The position numbers were made by a program, and so were the translations under genes. This document shows, piece after piece, positions 50,433 to 58,863 of a stretch of DNA of 64,000 bases. The stretch lies in contig CAJTLP010000001.1 of NCBI GenBank assembly GCA_910577195.1, positions 248,001 through 312,000 of the forward strand, in the 5' to 3' direction. Position 1 is the stretch's first letter; every line of letters starts with the position of its first letter. The notes beneath the pieces are model-generated. The model saw only the letters and a list, made by a program, of their open reading frames with translations. It was not told the origin of the DNA and ran no database searches. This DNA comes from an uncultured Eubacterium sp. GTDB taxonomy: Bacteria; Bacillota; Clostridia; Oscillospirales; Acutalibacteraceae.

Positions 50433-50560
50433 AGCCGCTGGATATAAAGGAATATGACAAATGCAATAACATCTGGGATATGAAAAAAGGTTTTGACACA
50501 GTACTTGCCGAATGTGAGGACGAGCACGGCAAATTCTATAAGCTGTTAAAACGGCTGTAA
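50414..50560 (+). pseudogene. Internally deleted GNAT acetyltransferase remnant (48 aa)
   Basis: GTG 50414 with an AGGGAGG ribosome site. It encodes MQKYTIEPLDIKEYDKCNNI plus WDMKK, an N-terminal acetyltransferase segment. It is joined in frame to GFDTVLAECEDEHGKFYKLLK, which resembles the C-terminal strand of the same family. About 110 internal residues, including the acetyl-CoA site, are missing, so it cannot be an active enzyme. It may be a decayed second member of the operon or a short product of unknown use. Confidence 0.55.
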
Positions 50561-50573
50561 AAGGAGGAATAAT

Positions 50574-51119
50574 ATGAAACTAATCATTATATTCGGCAGT
50601 GCTGCCGTAGGCAAAATGACTGTTGGACAGGAACTTACGAAAATAACAGATTTGAAACTCTTTCACAACCATATGACGATTGAGCCTGTTCTTGATATTT
50701 TCGGATATTTCAACACAAGTGCAATCCTAAAATTCCGTGAAATTGTATTTGAGGAATTTGCAAAATCAAGTATTTACGGCTTAATCTTCACCTGTATGTG
50801 GGCATTGGATGAGCAGTCCGACTGGGATTATATCGAGCATATAAAAGAAATTTTCAAGGATTCTGAAATTTATTTCGTAGAACTCGTTGCACCGCAGAAA
50901 ATAAGACTTCAAAGAAATACAACTGAAAACAGACTAAATAACAAACCGTCAAAAAGAGATATTGATAAATCCACTCAACTGCTTATCAATGATGATAAAA
51001 ATCATAGATTTGTCAGCTACGATGGCGAAATACCATTTGAGAATTATATTAAAATTGATAATACCAATCTATCCGCACAAGAGGCAGCAGAGAGGATTAA
51101 AGAAATATTTTGTTTATAA
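50574..51119 (+). CDS. P-loop kinase-like protein (shikimate kinase/AAA family)
   Basis: A 181-residue protein with an AAGGAGG ribosome site. Walker A IIFGSAAVGKMTVGQEL is followed by LFHNHMTIEPVLDIF, a Walker B-like IYFVELVAP and a basic lid region RLQRNTTENRL. Its size and layout match small nucleotide or antibiotic kinases, but the substrate is unknown. Its stop codon lies inside the first bases of the palindromic element at 51118. Confidence 0.65.
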   Translation: MKLIIIFGSAAVGKMTVGQELTKITDLKLFHNHMTIEPVLDIFGYFNTSAILKFREIVFEEFAKSSIYGLIFTCMWALDEQSDWDYIEHIKEIFKDSEIYFVELVAPQKIRLQRNTTENRLNNKPSKRDIDKSTQLLINDDKNHRFVSYDGEIPFENYIKIDNTNLSAQEAAERIKEIFCL

Positions 51120-51241
51120 ATTATTGTTTAGTGTAGGGGAGGGTCTCTGTGCCCTCCCCAAAAAAATTATGAAACGGGCAGGCGTGGAAACCTGCCCCTA
51201 CGGAATCTTAAGTACATTATTGATAAACTAAACAATAATTT
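51118..51241. repeat. MITE-like palindromic element with GTAGGG cores
   Basis: A 124-bp element with perfect 14-bp terminal inverted repeats AAATTATTGTTTAG (51118-51131) and CTAAACAATAATTT (51228-51241). Each end carries a GTAGGG core, as GTGTAGGGGAGGGTC and as the complement of CCTGCCCCTACGG. It overlaps the upstream stop codon and shares its ends with the 17371 element. Confidence 0.75.
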
Positions 51242-51314
51242 ATCTTTCAACAAATCGGACATTTTAATTTTTCCAAAAAATCTCAATTTATATTTCGTAT
51301 ATACAACTCAAATA

Positions 51315-51330
51315 TGTGCAAAATATTACA
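51315..51330 (+). promoter_or_regulatory. 16-bp motif shared by the spoVT and yczE-like promoters (site 1)
   Basis: TGTGCAAAATATTACA at 51315-51330, upstream of spoVT, is identical to 51933-51948 upstream of the YczE-like gene. It suggests a common regulator. Confidence 0.5.
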
Positions 51331-51362
51331 GATAAATTTACATTATTTGAGGAGTAGATGAT

Positions 51363-51899
51363 ATGAAAGCGACAGGAATTGTCAGAAGAATAGATGATCT
51401 GGGCAGAATCGTAATACCAAAGGAAATCAGACGTTCTTTCAGAATTAAGGAGGGTGATCCGCTGGAAATCTTCACTGACGCTGAGGGAGAAGTGATATTC
51501 AAAAAATACTCGCCAATCGGTGAGCTTTCAAATTTTGCAAATCAGTATGCGGAGGTTCTGCATAAAAACGGTGGACTGCCGGTTGCCATTATGGACAATG
51601 ATCACGTTATAGCAGCCTCAGGAATCAGCAAGCGTGAAATACTCGAACGCAGAGTAACAAAGAGTCTTGAGGAGCTTATGGACAACAGAGCCATTCACAT
51701 TTCCACAGATGTGGTGCCAAGTATGAATGCGATTGAGGGCTTCAACAGAAAAGCAAATGTAGTATATCCTATCATATATGGCGGAGATGTCAGCGGTGCA
51801 GTGGCACTGATTGAGGAAAATGACAACACCCTTCCCAGCGAAACAGATGTTAAGCTCGTCCAGGTCGCAGCTGCCTTCTTAGGCAAGCAAATGGAATAA
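51363..51899 (+). CDS. spoVT: Stage V sporulation protein T
   Basis: A 178-residue regulator. The AbrB-type swapped-hairpin domain is KATGIVRRIDDLGRIVIPKEIRRSFRIKEGDPLEIF, and a C-terminal GAF-like domain follows (residues about 55-178, VAIMDNDHVIAASG). SpoVT modulates sigma-G forespore genes in Bacillus. Its presence is strong evidence that the host lineage sporulates. Ribosome site GAGGAG. Confidence 0.94.
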   Translation: MKATGIVRRIDDLGRIVIPKEIRRSFRIKEGDPLEIFTDAEGEVIFKKYSPIGELSNFANQYAEVLHKNGGLPVAIMDNDHVIAASGISKREILERRVTKSLEELMDNRAIHISTDVVPSMNAIEGFNRKANVVYPIIYGGDVSGAVALIEENDNTLPSETDVKLVQVAAAFLGKQME

Positions 51900-51907
51900 T
51901 ATTTATT

Positions 51908-52000
51908 TTGCACAAAATTATTCCAACTTTTTTGTGCAAAATATTACATAAGTAGAAAGTTGCACAAAAAACTTGATTTTTTCAATTACAAGCATATAAT
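51908..52000 (+). promoter_or_regulatory. YczE-like gene promoter with three TTGCACAAAA boxes
   Basis: TTGCACAAAA lies at 51908-51917 and 51960-51969, and inverted as TTTTGTGCAA at 51930-51939. A promoter follows (TTGATT 51973-51978, 16-bp spacer, TATAAT 51995-52000). The 16-mer TGTGCAAAATATTACA at 51933-51948 repeats exactly upstream of spoVT. A likely operator region of unknown regulator. Confidence 0.5.
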
Positions 52001-52043
52001 GTAACCAAAGAGGGGAAACAACAAATCGAACAGAGGTCAGCAT

Positions 52044-52877
52044 ATGAGCAAATTGAAATCAGAAGCTTACAGATATATGAAAGATATGTTTACTCAGCAC
52101 CATATGGTTAAGCGAGTAATTCTCTCCTTTATCAGCATTATCATAATGGGGTTTGGAATTTCACTTTTCTCGGTCTCCGGTTTTGGGGTTGATCCTTTTA
52201 CATCAATGAATATGAACGTCGCAAGCACACTGGGCATCGGCTTTGGTACATATCAGTTGATTATAAATGCAGTGATTCTGCTTTATGTTTTGATTGTTGC
52301 CCACAGAGGTTTAATCGGTGTAGGTACGGTAATCAATATGATAGGCTGTGGTTACGCCTGTGAGTTATTTCAGAGCTTAATTTCACCTGTTGTTGAAAAC
52401 CATTACACGCTTGCCGTGAGAGTACCCCTTCTCTTAATCGGCATAGTAACCCTGTGCTTCGCTTGTTCACTATTCTTTACAGCCAATATTGGTGTAGGTC
52501 CTTATGATGCGCTCGGCTTTATGCTCAGCCGCTCAACTAAGCTCAAATACAAATGGGTAAGAGTGATTACGGATATAACAGTAATCCTTATCGGTTTAAT
52601 CGTGAGCGGAGGATTTGCAGCAATTTTAAAAGGCAATTTTGCTGAGATAAAAAATATCGGTATCGGTACAATCATCACTGCATTTTGTATGGGACCGCTC
52701 GTTAATGCATTTAACAAAAATGTTTCGGCAAGAATCTTCAATGTGGACTATGAGAAAATCAGTAAGGATATCGCTTTCTTTATGATTAAGGGTGCTTTTG
52801 CTAAAAATGCAAGACCTGAATATGTAGCTTTATCAGAAAGAAACCATGCTCCAAATCCTTACAGAATTACAAAATAG
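52044..52877 (+). CDS. YczE/YyaS/YitT-family membrane protein
   Basis: A 277-residue protein with five hydrophobic helices in the core. It has VILSFISIIIMGFGISLFSVSGFGVDPFTSMNMNVAS, TYQLIINAVILLYVL and NIGVGPYDALGFML, the DPF and YDA segments of the YczE/YitT group. Transport substrate unknown. It has its own promoter and terminator, and shares promoter motifs with spoVT. Confidence 0.85.
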   Translation: MSKLKSEAYRYMKDMFTQHHMVKRVILSFISIIIMGFGISLFSVSGFGVDPFTSMNMNVASTLGIGFGTYQLIINAVILLYVLIVAHRGLIGVGTVINMIGCGYACELFQSLISPVVENHYTLAVRVPLLLIGIVTLCFACSLFFTANIGVGPYDALGFMLSRSTKLKYKWVRVITDITVILIGLIVSGGFAAILKGNFAEIKNIGIGTIITAFCMGPLVNAFNKNVSARIFNVDYEKISKDIAFFMIKGAFAKNARPEYVALSERNHAPNPYRITK

Positions 52878-52970
52878 TCAACAAGGTTGTTTAAATATTG
52901 ATTATTTACTCGGCCTTTTTATATATACCAACTACGTTTTCACATAAATTTTTTACCCCTTATGGAAAAG

Positions 52971-52993
52971 GCACACCGTGTTATATGGTGTGC
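52971..52993 (+). terminator. Terminator of the YczE-like gene
   Basis: GCACACC (52971-52977) pairs with GGTGTGC (52987-52993), followed by T6. Confidence 0.8.
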
Positions 52994-53008
52994 TTTTTTC
53001 TTTGCTTT

Positions 53009-54052
53009 TTAATGATTTAACTTTTGTTCAAACATATAATCGCACCACTTTTCCTTTTTATAAAAGTGACGCGCCATACCGTGTCCGTATTTATCCCAGC
53101 GTGAATATTTTATGTTTCCGCCAAGCTTCTTTATTCTTTCAACTGCATAATCATCAAATTTGATACTTACACATTCATCGTCCGAAGAATGTGCTGCCCA
53201 GATCGGCACATTGACAAGCCTTTCAAAATCAGTATAAACTGAATTTTCAATGCTATCATCAAATCCACCCATAACAGGTATGGCACAGGCGCAAAGCTCC
53301 GGATTATGATATACCAATCTCCATGTACAAAAGCCTCCGAAAGACGTACCGAAAACATAAATTCTGTCTTTGTCAATATGATAATTTTCTTTCAATAATG
53401 CAACAAGATTTCCGACTGATTTTGTATACCTGTCCAGTTTAAAATTTAATTCATCATAATCCCTGTTATAATTAACATCCGTATTCGACTGCGGAATCAG
53501 TATGTTGCAATTGTATTTATTAAGTTGCCTGAGCATTGGTATACATTCAAAAAATGGTTTCATATTATCCATTCCGACTGCACCGGCACCGCAAAAATAT
53601 ATAACCAGCGGTTCAGACTTATTACCTTTTGATTTTTTAAAACGAAAAGGATATACAGTTTCATTTTCCTTATCAACAAGCTCAAATGATTTGAATGCAG
53701 AAATATCAATTCCGCTTTTATTTATATAGGTTGCTGAGAATTTTCTTAATTTATTATCACGGCAAAGCTGTTCCTTGTGCATATTGCTATACACACGGCA
53801 AAATTTTTTATACCAAACAGCAGGGGTAAAAGAAAACTTTTTATCAGAAAACGGAACGATTTCGCCGTTATCAAATTTATAAATCTTTCTTTTGCCGTCA
53901 ATAAAAACAGAAATATCCGTGTTTTTTATAATATCTTCTTTATCATTCTCATCAAAGGAAAGCAGAAACACATCACCTGTTTCATTTTTATGAACAATGT
54001 AATTTTTTAATTTACTTTCATCTTCCCTTGTAAGGACACAATAATATTTCAT
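53009..54052 (-). CDS. Alpha/beta hydrolase, feruloyl/PHB-depolymerase-like esterase fold
   Basis: A 347-residue cytoplasmic protein (no signal peptide). The N-terminal 130 residues are of unknown fold; the C-terminal alpha/beta hydrolase has PLVIYFCGAGAVGM, nucleophile Ser in YVFGTSFGGFCTWRL, acid in PIWAAHSSDDECV and His near YSRWDKYGHGMARHF. The layout resembles predicted peptidases/esterases of the PHB-depolymerase group. Stand-alone gene; substrate unknown. Confidence 0.75.
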   Translation of the reverse strand: MKYYCVLTREDESKLKNYIVHKNETGDVFLLSFDENDKEDIIKNTDISVFIDGKRKIYKFDNGEIVPFSDKKFSFTPAVWYKKFCRVYSNMHKEQLCRDNKLRKFSATYINKSGIDISAFKSFELVDKENETVYPFRFKKSKGNKSEPLVIYFCGAGAVGMDNMKPFFECIPMLRQLNKYNCNILIPQSNTDVNYNRDYDELNFKLDRYTKSVGNLVALLKENYHIDKDRIYVFGTSFGGFCTWRLVYHNPELCACAIPVMGGFDDSIENSVYTDFERLVNVPIWAAHSSDDECVSIKFDDYAVERIKKLGGNIKYSRWDKYGHGMARHFYKKEKWCDYMFEQKLNH

Positions 54053-54107
54053 ATCATCACCATAACGATCATATCATAACCGCTGAGCAATTGCAAATAT
54101 AGTCATC

Positions 54108-54923
54108 TTAAAAACCGGAATTTTTCAAAAGCCATTTTGCGACTGCATCGCTGTCGTTATCCGCTATAACTCCGGTAGCGATTTGCTTAAGACTTTTAAC
54201 TGCATTTTCAACAGCATAGCATTCATCTGCAGTTTCAAACATTTCAATATCATTTTCACCATCGCCAAAGGCTACAACCTTATCAAATTCAAGATATTCC
54301 TTAAGCTGTTTAATGGCATTCGCCTTTGAAGACTGCTTCGGCATTATTTCAAGCCACCATTCATCTGAATAGGGCTCTTTGTAATAAATACACTTATATA
54401 TTTCCTTATACTTTTCATACAACGCTTTAAGCTTACACTCATCACCAATACAGGTCATATAAAAGATGTCGCCTTTATAAAGCTCCTCCTCTGAATTTAC
54501 ACAGTTTTCTCTTATATCATTCTTTCTTGATTTTATGAACTGCATAGTACCGCTGCTGCATTTTGGGGCATAATATGAAAATTTTTCCGAACCATTGATA
54601 TAGGAATAAACAATAGGATAAATGCCACTGTCAATAACATCAGACAGCAATTCATCAGCATGATTAAGATAATTTGAAATTAAGATTTCTCCTGTTGCGT
54701 TATCAATAACAAAGGTACCATTATAAACAATCAAAGGTATCTGTGCATTCAGTCCCTGCGTTGCCTTATGTGCAGTAACATAGGACCTTGCAGTAGCATA
54801 AGAAAACAGCATACCTTTTTCAACAAGACTGTTGATTGTGCTGTTTGTGAATTCTGAGGTCTTCTGATTGCTCCTCAAAAGTGTTTTATCCAGATCCGAT
54901 ACATATAATGTTTTCATATTCAC
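54108..54923 (-). CDS. HAD-superfamily phosphatase, Cof type (1)
   Basis: A 271-residue C2B-capped HAD phosphatase. Motif I DLDKTLLRSN, motif II SYATARS, motif III Lys region with KANAIKQLK, motif IV VVAFGDGENDIEMFETAD. These act on small sugar phosphates or cofactors. It sits 2 bases after the next HAD gene, so the two are in tandem. Confidence 0.9.
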   Translation of the reverse strand: MNMKTLYVSDLDKTLLRSNQKTSEFTNSTINSLVEKGMLFSYATARSYVTAHKATQGLNAQIPLIVYNGTFVIDNATGEILISNYLNHADELLSDVIDSGIYPIVYSYINGSEKFSYYAPKCSSGTMQFIKSRKNDIRENCVNSEEELYKGDIFYMTCIGDECKLKALYEKYKEIYKCIYYKEPYSDEWWLEIMPKQSSKANAIKQLKEYLEFDKVVAFGDGENDIEMFETADECYAVENAVKSLKQIATGVIADNDSDAVAKWLLKNSGF

Positions 54924-54925
54924 CT

Positions 54926-55744
54926 CTATATAATCTTAAGCAGTTCTTTTAAAGCGTAGGCAATTCCGTCGGCATCATTGCTTTTTGTTACAAAGTTTGC
55001 AACTGCTTTTACACGCGCATCCGCATTGTCCATCGCAACGGAATTTTCATATCCGTTAAGCATTTCAAAATCATTCATATCATCGCCAAACGCAGCAACC
55101 TCCGACTTGGAAAATCCAAAATGCTTTCTTATTTTCTCAACGCCGTTAAATTTACTTGCCTGATTTGAAGATATCTGAATGATTTTACCGCTGTCAGTAA
55201 GGCAGAAATTCGCCTTTTCATTGCAATACCTCTGTAAATCATCAATCAGATTTAGCGGAAGAGCAGTTGTAATATCCACCATATTTTCATAGTAAATTAA
55301 AATTTTCACGGTCTGCTTGTAACAAGCTTCAGTTATTTTAATTGAATCTGCTTTTTCTATCCCCCATATATCATAGGCAAAATCATCAAGAAAATGATTG
55401 AAAGCGTGACGTTCATTTTTCATTTGCAGAGCAATATTCAGATTGTCATACTCTTCAACTGCTGATACACAGTAGGATACAACATCTGACGGAATATATG
55501 TATAGTTCATTTGATTATCGAACTTGATGCATCCTCCGTTACAGTAAACACCGCCGTCAAAGAGGCTGAATTCTTCATCTCCCCAGCAAAGCATTTTATC
55601 CAAGATAGGAGGACGGGCAGTGGCAACAAACAGCTTGATTCCATTTTCTCTGCACCGTCTGAGTGCAGTTACCGCTGAATTCGGTATCCTTTTATCGCGG
55701 TTAAGCAGTGTCCTGTCTAAATCAAAAAATATGGATTTGATCAT
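54926..55744 (-). CDS. HAD-superfamily phosphatase, Cof type (2)
   Basis: A 272-residue C2B-capped HAD phosphatase, paralogous to its neighbour. Motif I FFDLDRTLLNRD, motif II FVATARPP, Lys in SKFNGVEKIRK and motif IV VAAFGDDMNDFEMLNG. Motif I has Arg after the second Asp instead of Gly. Tandem with the preceding HAD gene; substrate unknown. Confidence 0.9.
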   Translation of the reverse strand: MIKSIFFDLDRTLLNRDKRIPNSAVTALRRCRENGIKLFVATARPPILDKMLCWGDEEFSLFDGGVYCNGGCIKFDNQMNYTYIPSDVVSYCVSAVEEYDNLNIALQMKNERHAFNHFLDDFAYDIWGIEKADSIKITEACYKQTVKILIYYENMVDITTALPLNLIDDLQRYCNEKANFCLTDSGKIIQISSNQASKFNGVEKIRKHFGFSKSEVAAFGDDMNDFEMLNGYENSVAMDNADARVKAVANFVTKSNDADGIAYALKELLKII

Positions 55745-55780
55745 ATTTGCTCCTTTATAAACAATATTGAAAAATGATTT

Positions 55781-55808
55781 GGGCGGATATTGAATCCGCC
55801 CCTACGCT
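55781..55808. repeat. GTAGGGG-type palindromic repeat
   Basis: GGGCGGAT (55781-55788) pairs with ATCCGCCC (55794-55801). On the minus strand it reads CGTAGGGGCGGAT, the GTAGGG repeat family. It lies between two HAD genes. Confidence 0.6.
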
Positions 55809-55812
55809 GAAA

Positions 55813-56463
55813 TTAAATAAAAATATCCTTCAATCCCTCGACTGTTTTTACAATATAGGTTGCACCGGCGTCAGAAAGCTCATCATAATCACCGTAACCG
55901 TATTCCACACCAATTGAATCAATGCCGACTGTCTTTGCTCCGATTATATCGTGCTCTCGGTCACCGACCATAACAACATTGGATTTACCCATTATGCCGC
56001 AGCTTTCAAGAGCATATGCAATAACCTCCGCCTTTTTGGAGCGTGTACCGTCCATATTTGACCCTGCAATGAACTCGAAATATTTTGCCAAATCAAAATG
56101 TTCCATAATCCTGTCTGTAAACGGCTGCGGCTTTGAGGTGGCAAGAATTAACCTTTTTCCGTTTTCTTTCAAATCTTCAAGCATCTCTCTTATTCCGGAA
56201 TAAACTTCATTTTCAAGCAAACCCTTAGTGCTGAAATATTCCCTGTAAAATCCCACAGCCTCCATAGACTTTTCATCATCAAAGCCGTAAAAATCCCTGA
56301 AGGATTCGTGGAGCGGAGGACCGAGAAATTTCCTTAAATCGTCTGTATTTTCAACACTGATATTATACTTCTTCAGGGCATACACGATTGAATTCATAAT
56401 ACCGGGTGAAGAGTCTGTCAGCGTACCGTCAAGGTCAAACAAAATCACATCATACTTTTTCAT
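55813..56463 (-). CDS. HAD phosphatase, phosphoglycolate phosphatase-like
   Basis: A 216-residue HAD IA phosphatase of the Gph/PpaX group. Motif I ILFDLDGTLTDSSPGIMNSI, cap residues FLGPPLHESF, motif II LATSKPQPF, Lys region SKKAEVI and motif IV VVMVGDREHDIIGAKTVGI. It overlaps the start region of the methyltransferase gene by 4 bases in the same orientation. Confidence 0.88.
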   Translation of the reverse strand: MKKYDVILFDLDGTLTDSSPGIMNSIVYALKKYNISVENTDDLRKFLGPPLHESFRDFYGFDDEKSMEAVGFYREYFSTKGLLENEVYSGIREMLEDLKENGKRLILATSKPQPFTDRIMEHFDLAKYFEFIAGSNMDGTRSKKAEVIAYALESCGIMGKSNVVMVGDREHDIIGAKTVGIDSIGVEYGYGDYDELSDAGATYIVKTVEGLKDIFI

Positions 56464-57215
56464 AAAACGCCTCCTATATATACAGTTGTATTATTTTTCA
56501 TAGTAACAATATCATTTTCACTGTATTCATCAAACAAGTCTTCCAGCTCGGCAATATATCTTTCATAATTATCATCACCCTGTTTCAGTGAATACGAGGC
56601 GGAAAGACTTCTTGTTATAAACTTTCCTTTTGTAAAAGCAAGAGGATTTTCAAAAACAATTTTCCTGAAATTATTCTTAAAAAAGGCTGAAATCCGCTTA
56701 TCATCATCCTTCATTCCGCCGTGATATCCCTTAAAGGACGGACAATACTTCCTATATATTTCATAGCTCTTAACATTGAATTCACTGCTCATATCGCGTG
56801 TATTCCAGATGAGCACAATTAAGCCCTCCGGCTTAAGAATTCTTTTACATTCAGCTTTGAATTTCTCAGTGTCAAACCAATGAAAAGCCTGTGCTGCTGT
56901 GATAAAATCAACTGCGTTATCCTTAAGCGCAGTCGCATCCGATGTACCATTTACAGAGATAAAATTGCTGTAATCACCAAGCTCATTTTCAGCAGCTTTA
57001 CGCATATCCTCATTCGGTTCAACGCAATAAACTGTACTGCCTTTATCAAGAAGATATTTTGAAAATTTGCCTGTACCTGAGCCGATATCCGCAATGGATG
57101 AATTATCCGAAAAGCCGTAATCCGTATACAGACAGTCAAATAAAGCACTTGGATAACCGGGTCTGCCTTTGGTATAATTCTCTGCTCTTCCACTGAATTT
57201 TTGCGTATTATCCAT
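56460..57215 (-). CDS. Class I SAM-dependent methyltransferase
   Basis: A 251-residue methyltransferase. N-terminal FSGRAENYTKGRPGYPSALFDCLY and motif I SIADIGSGTGKFSKYLL, then VEPNEDMRKAAE and DFITAAQAFHWFDTEKFKAECKRILKPEGLIVLIWN. Methyltransf_11 type. It is coupled by a 4-base overlap to the HAD gene downstream. Substrate unknown. Confidence 0.88.
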   Translation of the reverse strand: MDNTQKFSGRAENYTKGRPGYPSALFDCLYTDYGFSDNSSIADIGSGTGKFSKYLLDKGSTVYCVEPNEDMRKAAENELGDYSNFISVNGTSDATALKDNAVDFITAAQAFHWFDTEKFKAECKRILKPEGLIVLIWNTRDMSSEFNVKSYEIYRKYCPSFKGYHGGMKDDDKRISAFFKNNFRKIVFENPLAFTKGKFITRSLSASYSLKQGDDNYERYIAELEDLFDEYSENDIVTMKNNTTVYIGGVL

Positions 57216-57259
57216 AAAACCTCCTAAAAAACAAGGGCCGATAAAATCGACCCATAAGT

Positions 57260-58795
57260 TTATTTTATTAAAGACTCGCCGCTCATTTCCTCAGGCTGAG
57301 GAAGATCAAGCATCTTGAGCATTGTCGGTGCGATATCACAAAGTCTGCCGCCCTCACGAAGTTCTGTACCCACACCGCAGTTCGCAGCAATAAAAGGAAC
57401 AGGGTTTGTTGTATGAGCTGTGAACGGAGAACCATCAGGCTCCTTCATCTGATCGGCATTACCGTGATCCGCTGTGATAAACAGGCAGCCACCCATTTTC
57501 TTAACAGCCTCGTAAAGAGAGCCTACACACTTATCAACAGCCTCAACTGCAGCAACTGCAGCATCAAAAATGCCTGTATGTCCAACCATATCGCAGTTTG
57601 CGAAGTTCACAATCACAACATCATACTTACCTGAAAGCACAGCCTCGTCAAGCTTTTGTGAAACCTCATAAGCACTCATCTCAGGCTTAAGGTCGTATGT
57701 TGCAACCTTTGGTGAAGGAATAAGGATTCTGTCCTCACCCTCGTTAACTGCTTCTACACCTCCGTTGAAGAAGAAGGTTACGTGTGCATATTTCTCTGTC
57801 TCAGCAATTCTTAGCTGGGTCATATTATTCTTAGCAAGATATTCGCCAAGTGTATTTGAAAGGCTCTGCGGCTTGAAAGCAACAAGCACATTCGGCATGG
57901 TTGCATCATACTGTGTCATACAAACATAGGTTACAGGAATTCTGTCACGCTCAAAGCCCTTGAAATCATCATCAACAAATGTTCTTGTAATTTCTCTTGC
58001 TCTGTCAGGACGGAAATTGAAAAATACAACACTGTCATTTGCGCTGATTCTGCCCTCTTTTTCAAGACATACTGTCGGCTCAATGAACTCATCTGTTACA
58101 TTCTTGCCGTCAGCATCAACCTTTTCATAGGACTCTTCAATCGCCTTAACAGGGTCTGTAGTCTGAATACCCTTGCCAAATACAAGTGCGTCGTAAGCCT
58201 TCTTTACTCTGTCCCAGTTATTATCTCTGTCCATTGCATAATATCTGCCTACGATTGTAGCAACCTTACCTACACCAATTTCATCAAGCTTATGGATCGC
58301 ATCTGCAACGAAATCCTTACCGCTTGTGGGAGGAACGTCACGTCCATCCATAATGCAGTGAAGATAAACCTTTTCAAGTCCCATTCTTTTAGCAAGCTCA
58401 ACGATGGCCCAGATATGAGAATTGTGAGAGTGAACACCACCGTCACTCATAAGACCCATAAGGTGAAGAGCTGTATTATGATCAATTGCATTCTGAACAG
58501 CAGCCTTCATAGCCTCGTTTTCAAAGAAATCGCCATCCTCAATTGATTTGGTAATTCTTGTAAGCTCCTGATAAACGATTCTGCCGGCACCGATATTGGT
58601 GTGGCCAACCTCTGAGTTACCCATCTGTCCGTCAGGAAGACCAACGTCCATACCTGATGCACCGATATAGGTATACGGATTCTCAGCCATAATTTTATCA
58701 AGATTTACTTTATTGGCGGCAACAACCGCATTGCCGTAATCGGATGCATTTTTACCAAAACCATCCATAATACAAAGCACAACTGGCTTTTTCAT
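57260..58795 (-). CDS. gpmI: 2,3-bisphosphoglycerate-independent phosphoglycerate mutase
   Basis: A 511-residue metalloenzyme interconverting 3- and 2-phosphoglycerate. It has IMDGFGKNASDYGNAV (metal site), nucleophile Ser in GQMGNSEVGHTNIGAGR, MDGRDVPPTSG, NFRPDRAREITR, and the C-terminal FITADHGNADQM metal motif. It is last in the pgk-tpiA-gpmI series. Confidence 0.97.
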   Translation of the reverse strand: MKKPVVLCIMDGFGKNASDYGNAVVAANKVNLDKIMAENPYTYIGASGMDVGLPDGQMGNSEVGHTNIGAGRIVYQELTRITKSIEDGDFFENEAMKAAVQNAIDHNTALHLMGLMSDGGVHSHNSHIWAIVELAKRMGLEKVYLHCIMDGRDVPPTSGKDFVADAIHKLDEIGVGKVATIVGRYYAMDRDNNWDRVKKAYDALVFGKGIQTTDPVKAIEESYEKVDADGKNVTDEFIEPTVCLEKEGRISANDSVVFFNFRPDRAREITRTFVDDDFKGFERDRIPVTYVCMTQYDATMPNVLVAFKPQSLSNTLGEYLAKNNMTQLRIAETEKYAHVTFFFNGGVEAVNEGEDRILIPSPKVATYDLKPEMSAYEVSQKLDEAVLSGKYDVVIVNFANCDMVGHTGIFDAAVAAVEAVDKCVGSLYEAVKKMGGCLFITADHGNADQMKEPDGSPFTAHTTNPVPFIAANCGVGTELREGGRLCDIAPTMLKMLDLPQPEEMSGESLIK

Positions 58796-58863
58796 AATTA
58801 TAAATCCTCCAAAGTTTCTTACAGTTTAAGTGGGCAGGAATTAACCCACCCACAACATATCAA

